Positions 38,457 through 47,210 of a stretch of DNA of 64,000 bases are shown in pieces; within the stretch, counting starts at the first letter, position 1; each line of letters starts with the position of its first letter. A program made the position numbers and the translations under genes. The DNA comes from a virus: positions 1-64,000 of IMG/VR virus record IMGVR_UViG_3300029911_000025. One strand, 5' to 3'. The notes under the pieces were generated by a model. That model was not told where the DNA came from. It saw only the letters and a list, made by a program, of their open reading frames with translations, and did not search any database.

Positions 38457-39404
38457 TTAGTCGTGCTCTTCGTATGCGAGACGCTTGCCCTCGATGCTGA
38501 ACCCAGTGTACTCGCCCGACTGGAACTTCGCGAGAACATCGGGCGGCGGCGCAAAGGCGCACATCAGGCCGGTCTTCTCGGTTGTGATTCCCATCGCTTT
38601 TGCGATATCTGTGGTCAGCGGAAACAGAAACGGGTAATGGCCACGGTCGGGGCCGTCGTGCATTTCATTGCCGGGCGTTGCCCCGGACTTCGTCATGTCG
38701 AAGGCCGCCTTGGTCATGACATCTTCGGGGATATGCTCTGGCACTCGCTCACCCGCGTGGGAGCCCACAGTATCGACGTTCAAGTCGTAGTAATCTTCGC
38801 CTTTGACCTTACAGACGACTGCCCAGCCAAACACAAGGCCGAGGCTCTTGTCGATTTTGGCCACGCGAAAACTCGGGTTCATCGGCGTCGTTGTTTCTGC
38901 CGACATGGACTCTGTCTCATCCTCGTTGCCAAGCGCCGTGGGGGTGTGAACGCTGGAAGCTGTGATATCTTTGCGCAAGCCCTTATCCTTCGCCCAGTTC
39001 TCATTCAGCGGCTGGTGAACCTCAGGCCCAAACTTCAGAGGAAAATCTGGTGGCGTCAACCGTGTCGGGTCAGGGTCTGAACTATCGTAACTAAGTGTGA
39101 CGTGCGGATGATACCCATCGAAATCGTGGCTTGCCCCCGCCGCCATAGCCTGCGTATGCCGCGCTTGAAACGCGTCAGACGCAAAACTTAGGACCAGCGC
39201 TCCTTTGTCGCCCAGCATTTGGACTTTGCGCTTGACAATGACTGTGTCATCTTTGGGCGTAAAGTCTGTTACAGGCGCTCGCGAATAAACTTGTGTGACG
39301 TGCATCTCTTCAGGCGGTACGACGTTCTTGATACCACGCGCCACGGCCCAGTTATAGAGTTGCTCCGCATTGAGCAAAGGCCGGTAGACGTAGAGATTAT
39401 CCAC
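38457..39404 (-). CDS. 2H phosphoesterase fused to XkdF-like prohead protease
   Basis: A 315-residue fusion with GTG start. The first about 130 residues form a 2H phosphoesterase: His35-Val-Thr (MHVTQVY) and His101-Val-Thr (HPHVTLSY), the two HxT motifs that cut 2',5' or 3',5' phosphodiesters. From about 165 on (FRVAKIDKSLGLVFGWAVVC, NEMHDGPDRGHYPFLFP, EYTGFSIEGKRLAYEE) it is the XkdF-like serine protease thought to mature the prohead; the His and the FSIEG Ser are in place. It lies directly before scaffold and capsid genes. The phosphoesterase may cleave RNA, cyclic nucleotides (Acb1 is a 2H enzyme) or neither; its attachment to a head protein is striking. Confidence 0.83.
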   Translation of the reverse strand: MDNLYVYRPLLNAEQLYNWAVARGIKNVVPPEEMHVTQVYSRAPVTDFTPKDDTVIVKRKVQMLGDKGALVLSFASDAFQARHTQAMAAGASHDFDGYHPHVTLSYDSSDPDPTRLTPPDFPLKFGPEVHQPLNENWAKDKGLRKDITASSVHTPTALGNEDETESMSAETTTPMNPSFRVAKIDKSLGLVFGWAVVCKVKGEDYYDLNVDTVGSHAGERVPEHIPEDVMTKAAFDMTKSGATPGNEMHDGPDRGHYPFLFPLTTDIAKAMGITTEKTGLMCAFAPPPDVLAKFQSGEYTGFSIEGKRLAYEEHD

Positions 39405-39558
39405 GATTGCGCTCCAGTGCCTCTGCGATGCGGTTCATCGTGTTCAAAAAGATGCCTACAAGACCCAGCGCGATGCTCGCCGCATTTTTCTCATCGTCGA
39501 TGGCAATGGCGCGCTGAAGTTTCATGAGTTCATTGTTGATGTGGTGTTCGTCGCTCAC
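39397..39558 (-). CDS. Small helical membrane-like peptide (53 aa)
   Basis: The GTG start overlaps the previous stop as GTGA and the end overlaps the next gene by eight bases. The sequence has a charged N-terminal helix (NNELMKLQRAIAIDDEK) and a hydrophobic NAASIALGLVGIFLNTM segment, followed by a basic end. Coupling supports translation; the role is unknown. Confidence 0.55.
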   Translation of the reverse strand: MSDEHHINNELMKLQRAIAIDDEKNAASIALGLVGIFLNTMNRIAEALERNRG

Positions 39559-39905
39559 CGCCAAGCCACCGTCACATCGGCCGCCGTGCCGGTTGCGGTC
39601 AGAACAGTGATGCCAAGCTTGGCCGTCACGTTGTATGTGTAGCAGCCGAGTGACGTAGTGTCCAACGTGGCAATCACTGTGCCGCTGGCAGCGCTGGCGT
39701 TATCGTACACGGCGAGCACGTTGGCGCTGGCGCCCTTGGTGTTCACACAGATTGTGCCCAGTACGCCGGGACGGTTATCGACGACCGTGGTGGCGTTCGT
39801 GGAAATATGCGCGTAGTTATAGGTCGGAACCGAGGGACTGGGAAGCGCCAGCGCGGAAGAAGCCGCGCAGAAGAGCGCGGCGGCAAGAGCGAATTTGCGA
39901 AACAT
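39555..39905 (-). CDS. Exported small protein with signal peptide (116 aa)
   Basis: The ATG at 39905 is preceded by ACAGGACAG and starts a signal-peptide-like segment (MFRKFALAAALFCAASSALA). The longer frame upstream has no ribosome site. The mature part is beta-rich (NYAHISTNATTVV, KLGITVLTATG). An exported protein in the head cluster is unusual; it may act on the host periplasm, or the N-terminus may remain in the virion. Confidence 0.65.
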   Translation of the reverse strand: MFRKFALAAALFCAASSALALPSPSVPTYNYAHISTNATTVVDNRPGVLGTICVNTKGASANVLAVYDNASAASGTVIATLDTTSLGCYTYNVTAKLGITVLTATGTAADVTVAWR

Positions 39906-39906
39906 A

Positions 39907-40212
39907 TTATCTGTCCTGTATGAGAATGGAGACCATGTCTTCAAACGTGCGCCCACCAGCCGTGATGATCTGGATGAGCATGGTATATCTGTTACCAAGA
40001 GTGCCGCCTTCTAGCCAAGTAACCGTTCCTTGGTTTGTAAGCGCGCCCTGCACCGGGCCAACGCCGTGCGAAATAATCACCAGCGCAGTATCCGGCCAAT
40101 CTTGGGGTGAGAGTGTTGTTGACGCAATGGTGTCGGTCCCGAGCCCGCGTGTCGTCCAATTATACCCGTAATCCAAAACTTCGCCGGGTTCTTTGAAAGG
40201 CCATGCGCTCAT
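39907..40212 (-). CDS. Phage fibre-associated small protein (101 aa)
   Basis: The opening MSAWPFKEPGEVLDYGYNWT, then DTIASTTL, TVTWLEGGTLGNRYTML and TAGGRTFEDMVSILI matches a small protein family that accompanies phage fibres and adhesins. It lies directly behind the glycine-rich adhesin gene with a four-base overlap. Confidence 0.75.
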   Translation of the reverse strand: MSAWPFKEPGEVLDYGYNWTTRGLGTDTIASTTLSPQDWPDTALVIISHGVGPVQGALTNQGTVTWLEGGTLGNRYTMLIQIITAGGRTFEDMVSILIQDR

Positions 40213-42494
40213 GCCGCCACAGTCCTATTTTCTTTGGGTGCGTTGATCACCCTATTTTCCGGCCATGCCGTGATTAACCGGGTTTCTTTTGCCGCCGCTA
40301 TTGCCCGACTCGGCGGTATTCCCGATGCAGACGTTATGTACGGCTTAGATATATCCACCGCCGCGCCGGTTTCAACTACATAACTTGTAGGCGCGGGACC
40401 GGCAGTCGAAGAACTATCAGCCGCCGCGCCGGTTTCAGCTACTGCCGCAGCCGCAACGAGCAAGGCGTCGGTGATATCTGCGGCAAGCCCCGTTTCAGAA
40501 ACGCTCTCCGCTATTTGCAGCGAGACCGCGACGAAATCGGTTGCCGCGCCAACTTCGACAACGGAAGCCGAGGCCACTAACGCTGCTGAAGATGTATCGG
40601 TAGCGGTTCCGCTTTCTGTAACCGTAGACTGCGCAGTTAGCTTGGAGCTCACTGCATCAGAGGCCGCGCCACTTTCGGTGACGCTTACACCCGCGCCGAC
40701 GCTCGTCGCCGTGGTATCCGCCGCCGCTCCTGTTTCTGTAACCGCGTTGGCGGACGAAACAAGCGCGTTTGCCGAATCGCTTGTGGACCCTGACTCTGAA
40801 ACACTAGCGGCAAACGCGCCAGCGGCCGAAACTGTATCAGAAGCGGCGCCGCTTTCCGCAATGATGTCAGCGGTAGAAATAAGATCAGCAACGGTATCTG
40901 CCGCGCTGCCGCTTTCCGCAATGCTGTCAGCGGTAGAAATAAGATCAGCAACGGTATCTGCCGCGCTGCCGCTTTCCGCAATAACCACGATAGGCGTGTA
41001 GGTAACGACGATGACACCAGCGCCACCCGTCCCGCCGCCGCCTACGTTGTAGCCGCCGCCCCCGCCACCGCCGTACGCGCCACCGTTAGAGCCGCTTAGA
41101 TCAAAGGAACTACACGCGCCGCCGCCGCCGCCGCCTGACCCAACAACAGTCGGCGTAGAGGCGATGTTCTGGCCCGCAGCACCAGCCGTGGAAGCAACCG
41201 TCGTCGTGGATCCTGCACCCCCAGCGCCGCCGACCGCGGTTCCCGCGCCGCCAGACCCGCCCACTGGCGTAGCAAAAGCGCCCCCACCAACGGTACCAGC
41301 TGCGATATTGCTCCCCGCACCGCCGCCACCGCCACCGCCCCGAGCTGTAACGCCGAGACCACCCGCGCCACCCGCAAAAGACAGCGATCCGGAAAATACC
41401 GAGGGCGCTGCGCCGCCGGATGTCGTAGTAGCAGACGCGCCACCCGCCGCCCCGACCGAGGCGGTACCTACGGAAGTTCCGTTAAACCACGACGCCGCCG
41501 TGCCAGAGCCGCCCGCCGTGCCGCCCGCCGTCCCGACCTGTATATTGATTGACGCGCCGGGAGCGACGTTCACATTGGTTTGCCGCGCGTACCCGCCGCC
41601 CGCGCCGCCGCCCCCACCCGTGGATGACCCGCCCGTGAAACCGTTACCGCCAGCACCGATGACTTCGACAAGGTTGCTGTTCGGATTGAAATCAGACGGA
41701 ACAGTCCACGTAGAACCACTAGTGATAATCGCGACTTTGGCGATCGCGGGAACATACGTGATAACGATAAGGCCGCTACCGCCTACGCCACCGCCCCCGG
41801 CATTGTAACCGCCGCCGCCCCCGGCGCCGTGGCTCCCGCCATTCGCGCCGCCGGTATCGCCTGCGGCAAGAGAGCCGCCGCCGCCGCCGCCGCCGGACCC
41901 GACGCCCGAGAGCTGCGACCCAAAGTTCGTGCCCGACCCGCCGATGTTGGGCGGCGCGCTGGCCGTGCCCCCCGACCCGCCAGCGGCTCCGCCGTTGCCC
42001 GCGCCGCCTGCGCCCCCCGTGGTGGCCGCGCCAGCCGCGCCAAGGGTTCCGTTGCCGGTCGGGCCCGCAGCCCCGCCCCCGCCGCCGCCGCCCACGGCAG
42101 AGCCGCCCGCCCCGCCAACGACGCCGTTCGTGACCGTGCCTGAGCCGGTAGTCCCACCAGCGCCGCCTCCGGTCGCGGAGACGGCGCTAACCCCGCCGCG
42201 ACACCCCGCCGAGGCTGCGGCGACGGAGGCGCCGTTGAACCACGTCGCCCCGGTCGTGCCGCTTATGCCGCCGCCTGCGCCGACCTGATACTGGACCGAG
42301 TTGCCGGGGGTGAGCGCCACGTTCTCGACGAAGGCGTAGCTGCCCGACCCGCCGCCGCCACCGCCGCTTGTCGCCGCCCCGGTGTAGCCGTTGCCCCCAG
42401 CACCAAGACATTCGATCTTGTTGTTAGAAGACCAGTCAGCCGGAACTGTCCATGACGTCCCAGAAGTTAGAAGTATAATATTCGGGACGGCCAT
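40209..42494 (-). CDS. Large glycine-rich adhesin-like virion protein (761 aa)
   Basis: Two homologous glycine-rich domains fill residues 1-500. Each opens with a TSGTSWTVPADW or TSGSTWTVPSDF segment and is packed with GGGGGG runs, as in the glycine-rich tip domains of phage adhesins that fold as polyglycine sandwiches. Then come about eleven Ser/Ala/Asp-rich repeats of 18-20 residues such as ESGSAADTVADLISTAD. The C-terminus is a repeated AAAKETRLITAWPENRVIN pattern. A receptor-binding or capsid-fibre role is likely, though it lies between portal and protease genes and not at the tail end. Confidence 0.75.
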   Translation of the reverse strand: MAVPNIILLTSGTSWTVPADWSSNNKIECLGAGGNGYTGAATSGGGGGGSGSYAFVENVALTPGNSVQYQVGAGGGISGTTGATWFNGASVAAASAGCRGGVSAVSATGGGAGGTTGSGTVTNGVVGGAGGSAVGGGGGGGAAGPTGNGTLGAAGAATTGGAGGAGNGGAAGGSGGTASAPPNIGGSGTNFGSQLSGVGSGGGGGGGSLAAGDTGGANGGSHGAGGGGGYNAGGGGVGGSGLIVITYVPAIAKVAIITSGSTWTVPSDFNPNSNLVEVIGAGGNGFTGGSSTGGGGGAGGGYARQTNVNVAPGASINIQVGTAGGTAGGSGTAASWFNGTSVGTASVGAAGGASATTTSGGAAPSVFSGSLSFAGGAGGLGVTARGGGGGGGAGSNIAAGTVGGGAFATPVGGSGGAGTAVGGAGGAGSTTTVASTAGAAGQNIASTPTVVGSGGGGGGACSSFDLSGSNGGAYGGGGGGGYNVGGGGTGGAGVIVVTYTPIVVIAESGSAADTVADLISTADSIAESGSAADTVADLISTADIIAESGAASDTVSAAGAFAASVSESGSTSDSANALVSSANAVTETGAAADTTATSVGAGVSVTESGAASDAVSSKLTAQSTVTESGTATDTSSAALVASASVVEVGAATDFVAVSLQIAESVSETGLAADITDALLVAAAAVAETGAAADSSSTAGPAPTSYVVETGAAVDISKPYITSASGIPPSRAIAAAKETRLITAWPENRVINAPKENRTVAA
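40859..40980 (-). repeat. 60-bp direct repeat, two copies
   Basis: Two consecutive 60-base segments differ by one base. Each encodes one 20-residue ESGSAADTVADLISTAD-type unit in the adhesin-like protein. Near-identity suggests a recent duplication; neighbouring repeats are far more diverged. Confidence 0.9.
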
Positions 42495-42508
42495 GGGTCA
42501 CACCCCGT

Positions 42509-43093
42509 TTAGATACTCATGGAGTACGATACATTGACCACGTCGCTGGTAAGAACGGCGCGCGTGCCGCCTGTGAACAACCCTGCCGAGATAAGCGTGC
42601 CCGAAGTGTTCATCAAAGTGGCAACCGCGCCGGAACCGCCGACCAGGAAGCAACCTTCCAACGTACCGCCAGAGGTCATTGTGAACGAAAGCGCCGATGC
42701 AAGCGCCTTAGCTCCGCCCGAGGCTGCGGACCAGCCGCCATTGGTAGTGATACGCGCGGTGAACGTAGGTGCGTTGGTCGAACCCGCCTCGGTCCAACCC
42801 GAGTGAGACGCCATGGTGTCACCCGCCACAATGGCCGTGTAAGACACCGAGGAGATAAGCCCCATGAACGGCCCAGTAGCGGTCCACGCCGATCCGGCGA
42901 GCGCTTGGTCGAGAATGAGGTTCTTGCCCACGTTCACGACAAGGTTGGGAAACTCATCCTCCCACTTGATGTTCCCGTCCGCATCGAGGCACTGGGCATA
43001 GTAGATGCCGATAGCCTCGCAACGATCAGCCGCGCCGTTGTTGCCGATAATCATCGCACCGACCATAGCTTGAGCGTTCAATTTATCGTTCAT
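42509..43093 (-). CDS. Hypothetical head-region protein (194 aa)
   Basis: It opens with MNDKLNAQAMVGAMIIGNNG and has GIYYAQCLDADGNIKWEDEF, TGPFMGLISSVSYTAIVAGD and an ending SDVVNVSYSMSI. These features suggest a beta-sandwich virion protein, as in families found near phage fibres. It follows the portal with a four-base overlap. The role is unknown. Confidence 0.65.
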   Translation of the reverse strand: MNDKLNAQAMVGAMIIGNNGAADRCEAIGIYYAQCLDADGNIKWEDEFPNLVVNVGKNLILDQALAGSAWTATGPFMGLISSVSYTAIVAGDTMASHSGWTEAGSTNAPTFTARITTNGGWSAASGGAKALASALSFTMTSGGTLEGCFLVGGSGAVATLMNTSGTLISAGLFTGGTRAVLTSDVVNVSYSMSI

Positions 43094-44694
43094 CTGCTCT
43101 TCTTTCGTTTTGATTTGATGGTGATATAGTTCCCACGTTCTAGGCGGCGGGCCAACATCCCCGCTATGTGCTTCTGCAACGACGCATCCGTGGCCGCAGC
43201 GGCGTTATCCGGCACGCGCCGAGGGTCTTGGACCCCAGGATCAGTGCTTGCCGGGCCTTCAACACCGCTTACTTCGGAGAGTTGACCCTCCGAGAGTTCC
43301 GGAAGGTCCGCAGCTTCGCGCAGATAGTTCTCAAGGTCATTATCAGGGAATAACCGCGCCCCGGCTTGGGACATATTGTAGATAAACGTGCCCAAAGAAT
43401 CAAGGTCCGTGCGTTGTGGCATGCTCGGCACGAACTGCGGCATGGTGTCATCGCCTTCACCGTTCAAATCCCAGAGTCGGCCCACTCCATAATCGTTAAG
43501 AACGGCGGCATTGGAGTCTAGCCAGCCTTCAGTGGCCTGAAAAAACAGGTCCAACTTGGTCACACCAAGCGACTGCGTGCCTCTAGACGAGTGCCCGAGC
43601 ATCAAAAAGTCAGCCAGGACACTCGTCATCATGTCGAGTTTGTACCTTTCGATGGCCGGATCGAAGTTGATCGCTACTCGGCCACTTTGGGGCACATTGT
43701 ACTTGAATTCGTACATGGGGACCGTGCTCGGAGTTCCGTCGGGGTTTTCGTAGGTGTCCGACGGAGTTATGAGCCCCATTTGCTCGTCGACCTTGATATT
43801 GGTCACGATTTTCTTGAATTGCTCGATGCTGGCGAGCGCACCGGGGTCCCCTGTCGCTGCCGCTTCCATCACGGCATTTGGGATTCTATATTCCGGCGTG
43901 CCAGACATGCGCTCAAGGGCGATGGCTTCCTGCTCCTCAAGGCGGCTGGCGAACCACCACGGGCGGTAAGCGCTCCGAAGTATGGAGTTACCCTCGGGAT
44001 TGTTCTTGTGCGCCCTCGGACGGAAAAGCAGCATCTTGTTTATCGGTATATCGATGAGGCCGCCGAACCACGGTTGCTGCGTGAGCCCGGTGACGTCGCC
44101 TTCTTCATCGAAGAACCACTTCAGAATGGTATCTTGTCCACGCAGAGCGATCTTGGCCCAGCCAATCTTACCGTCGTTGAACTTGCTGGACCGCTTCTTC
44201 GGCCCTACACCCGTATTGCGCTGACGTCCGTCGCGCTTCTTATACACAAGTTCGTGCGGTGCGAACCCATACGGGAGCATGCTCAGCGTTTCGGAGACAA
44301 AATCTGGCCATGGCTGGTTCATGTCCTCCATACAAGTCTCAAGGAATTCGGCCCCTTCGATCGCATTGGAGGCATCGCTCGCAGAACTAACCCTCCAAGA
44401 GACTTGGCGCATGGTTTGTTGAATGGCGAACAGGATGGCACCCACGGTTGGGGAGTTGTCTTGCATCTCGCGGTAAGTCCGCGCCGCCTGCCGCCCTCTT
44501 AACTGAGGAAGAAATTCTTCTCGGACCCAGCCGCCATACTGGCGCAGTCCCGAGGAGCCACGCGTCCGCGAAAGTTGCTGCCAAGTAAGGTCGCTCGGCG
44601 GGCTGGGATACCCCATGCTCGCATCTGGGGCGATACCCCTGTTAGTCGGATCCGGGGCGAGAATTCCTCGGCCTCCGCGCGGTGTCTTTGCCAT
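43090..44694 (-). CDS. Portal protein (DUF935/Mu gp29-like)
   Basis: The 534-residue protein has the features of the Mu-like portal group: GAILFAIQQTMRQVSWRV, the ALRGQDTILKWFFDEEGDVT segment, YKLDMMTSVLADFLMLGHSS and LFFQATEGWLDSNAAVL, with an acidic C-terminal region. Portals form the dodecameric ring through which DNA enters and leaves the head. It starts directly next to the large terminase gene, the usual order. Confidence 0.88.
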   Translation of the reverse strand: MAKTPRGGRGILAPDPTNRGIAPDASMGYPSPPSDLTWQQLSRTRGSSGLRQYGGWVREEFLPQLRGRQAARTYREMQDNSPTVGAILFAIQQTMRQVSWRVSSASDASNAIEGAEFLETCMEDMNQPWPDFVSETLSMLPYGFAPHELVYKKRDGRQRNTGVGPKKRSSKFNDGKIGWAKIALRGQDTILKWFFDEEGDVTGLTQQPWFGGLIDIPINKMLLFRPRAHKNNPEGNSILRSAYRPWWFASRLEEQEAIALERMSGTPEYRIPNAVMEAAATGDPGALASIEQFKKIVTNIKVDEQMGLITPSDTYENPDGTPSTVPMYEFKYNVPQSGRVAINFDPAIERYKLDMMTSVLADFLMLGHSSRGTQSLGVTKLDLFFQATEGWLDSNAAVLNDYGVGRLWDLNGEGDDTMPQFVPSMPQRTDLDSLGTFIYNMSQAGARLFPDNDLENYLREAADLPELSEGQLSEVSGVEGPASTDPGVQDPRRVPDNAAAATDASLQKHIAGMLARRLERGNYITIKSKRKKSR

Positions 44695-45969
44695 TTAGGC
44701 TCCTGGTGCTCGGCGCGAACCAGATACTATGATCGGGCGGGCGAAAGGGATCACCCTGTTATGGCGCAGCGGCTCGGCCGCGTACCGCAGGGCATCGATG
44801 ATGTGGTTGTGCTCGTCTTTTAGAACGGGCGTGACCAACTGAGTCTTGGGATCGATCTTGTAAGCGTAGAGGCTGAGTTCGTCGATGGTGCGGATACACT
44901 CAGGATGAACCACGATATCGTAAGACTTGAGAAACTCCACCCCATCTTCTACAGAACCCGGCCCCTTGCGGGCGGGTATCATGTTGAAATTCTTACGCCG
45001 GAGGTAGCTAATGGTCTCAGGGCGGGAGCTGTCAGCGACCACCGTCCACTTGCGGCCCCCCGGCGTAATACTTTCGTTCATGACTTGGTCATAGAACATA
45101 GGCAAATGGTCGATTTCCACACCGACCTTGTAGAGTTCCTTGTCTACATAGAGCGTTCGGCCATCGAGATAGCACCGAATGAGGGTGGAGGGGTCAACGC
45201 TGAACCCAAAGTCGGCTCCAAAATAAAAGAGCGTACGGTTGTTTGTTTGGAACTCGTCATACGTTCCGATGCGCCAGTTCTTGAAGACGCGCGATTCAGA
45301 GTTCTGGCGATATTGCCCCAGCCAGACGTGATTGTATTTGTCGGGATCACGGCGTTTGTCCCATTCCATGTCCTCCCGAAGTGTATCGGGGAACCAAGGA
45401 TTGTCGTAGTAGTTGACCTCGCGAATAATGGACCTCGGCGGCGGCCCAGCCGCGCCACGGAACATCACATCGATAGGGTCGGTAGGGTCCCGGGGGTTCC
45501 AGTCAGCCCAGATTTCTGAATTTTTGGCCCGAATGGTCGGCGTTAGGATATCTAGGCTGGCTTGGCTAACGCTTCGGGCTTCGGTGATATACGCGATATC
45601 GATGCCTTCCATGGAGGCGATTGAGTCTGCATTGGAGCGCATACCGGCAAAAACGAACAGCGATCCGTCTTTTCCCCGTATTTCAGTATCAAGAGACTCA
45701 AAAGAACCATCACCGTTGACGCCCCAGCCGTGAGCCTTGATCTTGTTGTCAAGCAAACGCTTGATAGAGTCGCGGATAGAGTGCTGGATTTCACGAGCAC
45801 ACAGTATCATCAGCGGCTGCGCGCGTGCCTTTACCAGAAGAGCCGTCGCAAAAGAGTGCGATTTTGCGCCGCCTCGGCCCCCGTGGAACATCCTGTACCG
45901 GACGGGGTTCCCGTCATCGGCAAGGGGCTGGAACAGCGGCTCAAAAGCAGAGGGTAGGTTAAGTTCCAA
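44695..45969 (-). CDS. Terminase large subunit (PBSX-type)
   Basis: The 424-residue packaging motor has the Walker A loop HGGRGGAKS (residues 29-37), a Walker B-like IDIAYITEARSV near 122 and the nuclease domain GADFGFSVDPSTL, DSSRPETI, KGPGSVEDGVEFL and HNHIIDALRYA. This belongs to the PBSX-like terminase group. The enzyme pumps and cuts concatemeric DNA. It overlaps the zinc-binding gene upstream by 11 bases and abuts the portal. Confidence 0.92.
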   Translation of the reverse strand: MELNLPSAFEPLFQPLADDGNPVRYRMFHGGRGGAKSHSFATALLVKARAQPLMILCAREIQHSIRDSIKRLLDNKIKAHGWGVNGDGSFESLDTEIRGKDGSLFVFAGMRSNADSIASMEGIDIAYITEARSVSQASLDILTPTIRAKNSEIWADWNPRDPTDPIDVMFRGAAGPPPRSIIREVNYYDNPWFPDTLREDMEWDKRRDPDKYNHVWLGQYRQNSESRVFKNWRIGTYDEFQTNNRTLFYFGADFGFSVDPSTLIRCYLDGRTLYVDKELYKVGVEIDHLPMFYDQVMNESITPGGRKWTVVADSSRPETISYLRRKNFNMIPARKGPGSVEDGVEFLKSYDIVVHPECIRTIDELSLYAYKIDPKTQLVTPVLKDEHNHIIDALRYAAEPLRHNRVIPFARPIIVSGSRRAPGA

Positions 45970-46285
45970 CGCGCTCCCCGTCCTCTACCCACGTGAACTC
46001 GCCATCAAAACCAACCGGGTAGTGGGTCCCACACGTCGCGCAAAAGGTCCCCGAGTAAAAGTACGGGTCCCGCGCGTAGGTTTCGCAAAGAGCGAGCCCC
46101 ATGTGGGTGACGCCGCCGCAACGCGAGTGCTTGTAGGATCGGCGTAGCGGGCGAATGAACCCTTTGGCCCTTTCCTCCACGGAAAGTACGACATAGGCTT
46201 TCTGCATCCCTGTCTTGGGGTCTATGGTGGTGTGGGAATTATCCCCGGGAACGGGGGAGCCATCTATAAGGGTGCGGTCAGACAT
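45959..46285 (-). CDS. Zinc-ribbon-like protein between terminase genes (108 aa)
   Basis: The block SRCGGVTHMGLALCETYARD, then FYSGTFCATCGTHYPVG is a conserved phage sequence with four or five Cys/His that can bind zinc. Homologues are commonly encoded next to terminase subunits. It overlaps both. A packaging-associated or DNA-binding role is likely but not shown. Confidence 0.75.
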   Translation of the reverse strand: MSDRTLIDGSPVPGDNSHTTIDPKTGMQKAYVVLSVEERAKGFIRPLRRSYKHSRCGGVTHMGLALCETYARDPYFYSGTFCATCGTHYPVGFDGEFTWVEDGERVGT

Positions 46286-46877
46286 CGCAGGACTCTACTA
46301 GTGAAAGCGGGGTTTCGGCCGGGGAGGGATGAGAAGGTGTAACATCAATCGGAGGCGAAGCTCTTTCAGCCGCGCCAACGAAGTTAATCGTGATATTTTG
46401 GTCTCGGGGCGCATCGCCTTGACCTCCCCTGCCATCTGCTCCTCGGTCGGCCCACTTGCGGCCATCTCGGTTTGTCAACCAGAACTTGCCCGCGCTGGTA
46501 TCGGGAGGAACATGCTCGATAAGGTCGTGGACTACGCCCTTGCCGTCCTTGCCGACGATGACGCGCTGGCGGGTGTACTCATAACCCGTGGCGCGCTTGT
46601 GCATCGCCTTGGCGACCTGCGCATCGGCCAACGCGCCGCCCCGTGCTATTGCGTCGCGTAGTTCCTCGGAGTGCTTGACATAGTAGAGCCACGTTTCTCT
46701 GTCAACACGAAACAAAGCGGCGAGATCGTCGCCCTTGGCCCCTAAGAGGCTGTAGTTCTCCACTTGTTCGTAGAGATCTGGTTTATCGGAAAGAAGCCTG
46801 CGGAAATCCAGCGCTTTCTGGTTCTTGCTGACCATGATAGCATTGTCTGGCGGTGTGCTAGGCATCTCGCTACTCAT
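46278..46877 (-). CDS. Terminase small subunit
   Basis: The 199-residue protein begins the late operon. Residues 20-75 have an HTH-like helical set (LLGAKGDDLAALFRVDRETW, then IARGGALADAQVAKAMHKRA), followed by the family pattern TGYEYTRQRVIV and IEHVPPDTSAGKFWLTNRD. Small terminases recognise packaging sites. The start is 46877; the upstream bases hold an AT-rich segment that could contain the late promoter. Confidence 0.88.
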   Translation of the reverse strand: MSSEMPSTPPDNAIMVSKNQKALDFRRLLSDKPDLYEQVENYSLLGAKGDDLAALFRVDRETWLYYVKHSEELRDAIARGGALADAQVAKAMHKRATGYEYTRQRVIVGKDGKGVVHDLIEHVPPDTSAGKFWLTNRDGRKWADRGADGRGGQGDAPRDQNITINFVGAAERASPPIDVTPSHPSPAETPLSLVESCDV

Positions 46878-46989
46878 TCATTTGACAACAGAAAAAAAGT
46901 TAAAATTCTGATCTCCGCCCGTGGATCGTGAGCTGCCGTCAGCGCCGTGGCCGATCGTGCGTTGCTGGCAGGGCGCGGCGCCCGGCTGG

Positions 46990-47049
46990 CAGGCCACCAC
47001 GGGGCAGGCCACCACGGGGCAGGCCACCACGGGGCAGGCCACCACGGGG
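46990..47049. repeat. 15-bp tandem repeat, four copies
   Basis: Four exact copies of CAGGCCACCACGGGG stand in tandem in the divergent intergenic region. They lie about 110 bases upstream of terS. Exact tandem units near a terminase gene could be protein-binding sites, for example for packaging or replication initiation; this is only a suggestion. Confidence 0.9.
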
Positions 47050-47178
47050 CAGCGGCGCCCCGTGGTACTAACCTATCACCCTAACCAAATCGCCGTGTGG
47101 CTCGCTTATTTCGGTCTTAGCGTGGGTCTGCATTTATTTTCAGTAAAAGTGAAAATAGGGGCTAGGCAGACTGGATTT

Positions 47179-47210
47179 CAACCCCTAAGCTGCATGCAGC
47201 TTAGGGGTTG
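47179..47210. repeat. Perfect 32-bp palindrome
   Basis: The 32 bases are a perfect inverted repeat with no spacer; each half is 16 bases and begins CAACCCCTAAGCTG. No T tract follows on either strand, so it is not a typical terminator. It ends 30 bases before the start of the 47241 gene. It may be a dimeric operator or form a cruciform at an origin. Confidence 0.92.

Noticed and set aside
41164-42288. Pro-rich plus-strand frames opposite the adhesin gene
   Set aside because: They are antisense of Gly-rich codons (GGC/GCC) and show no gene-like context.
46990-47049. CRISPR array
   Set aside because: Units are contiguous 15-mers without spacers and no cas genes are present; the Cas4-like nuclease at 6794 is of the phage recombination type.
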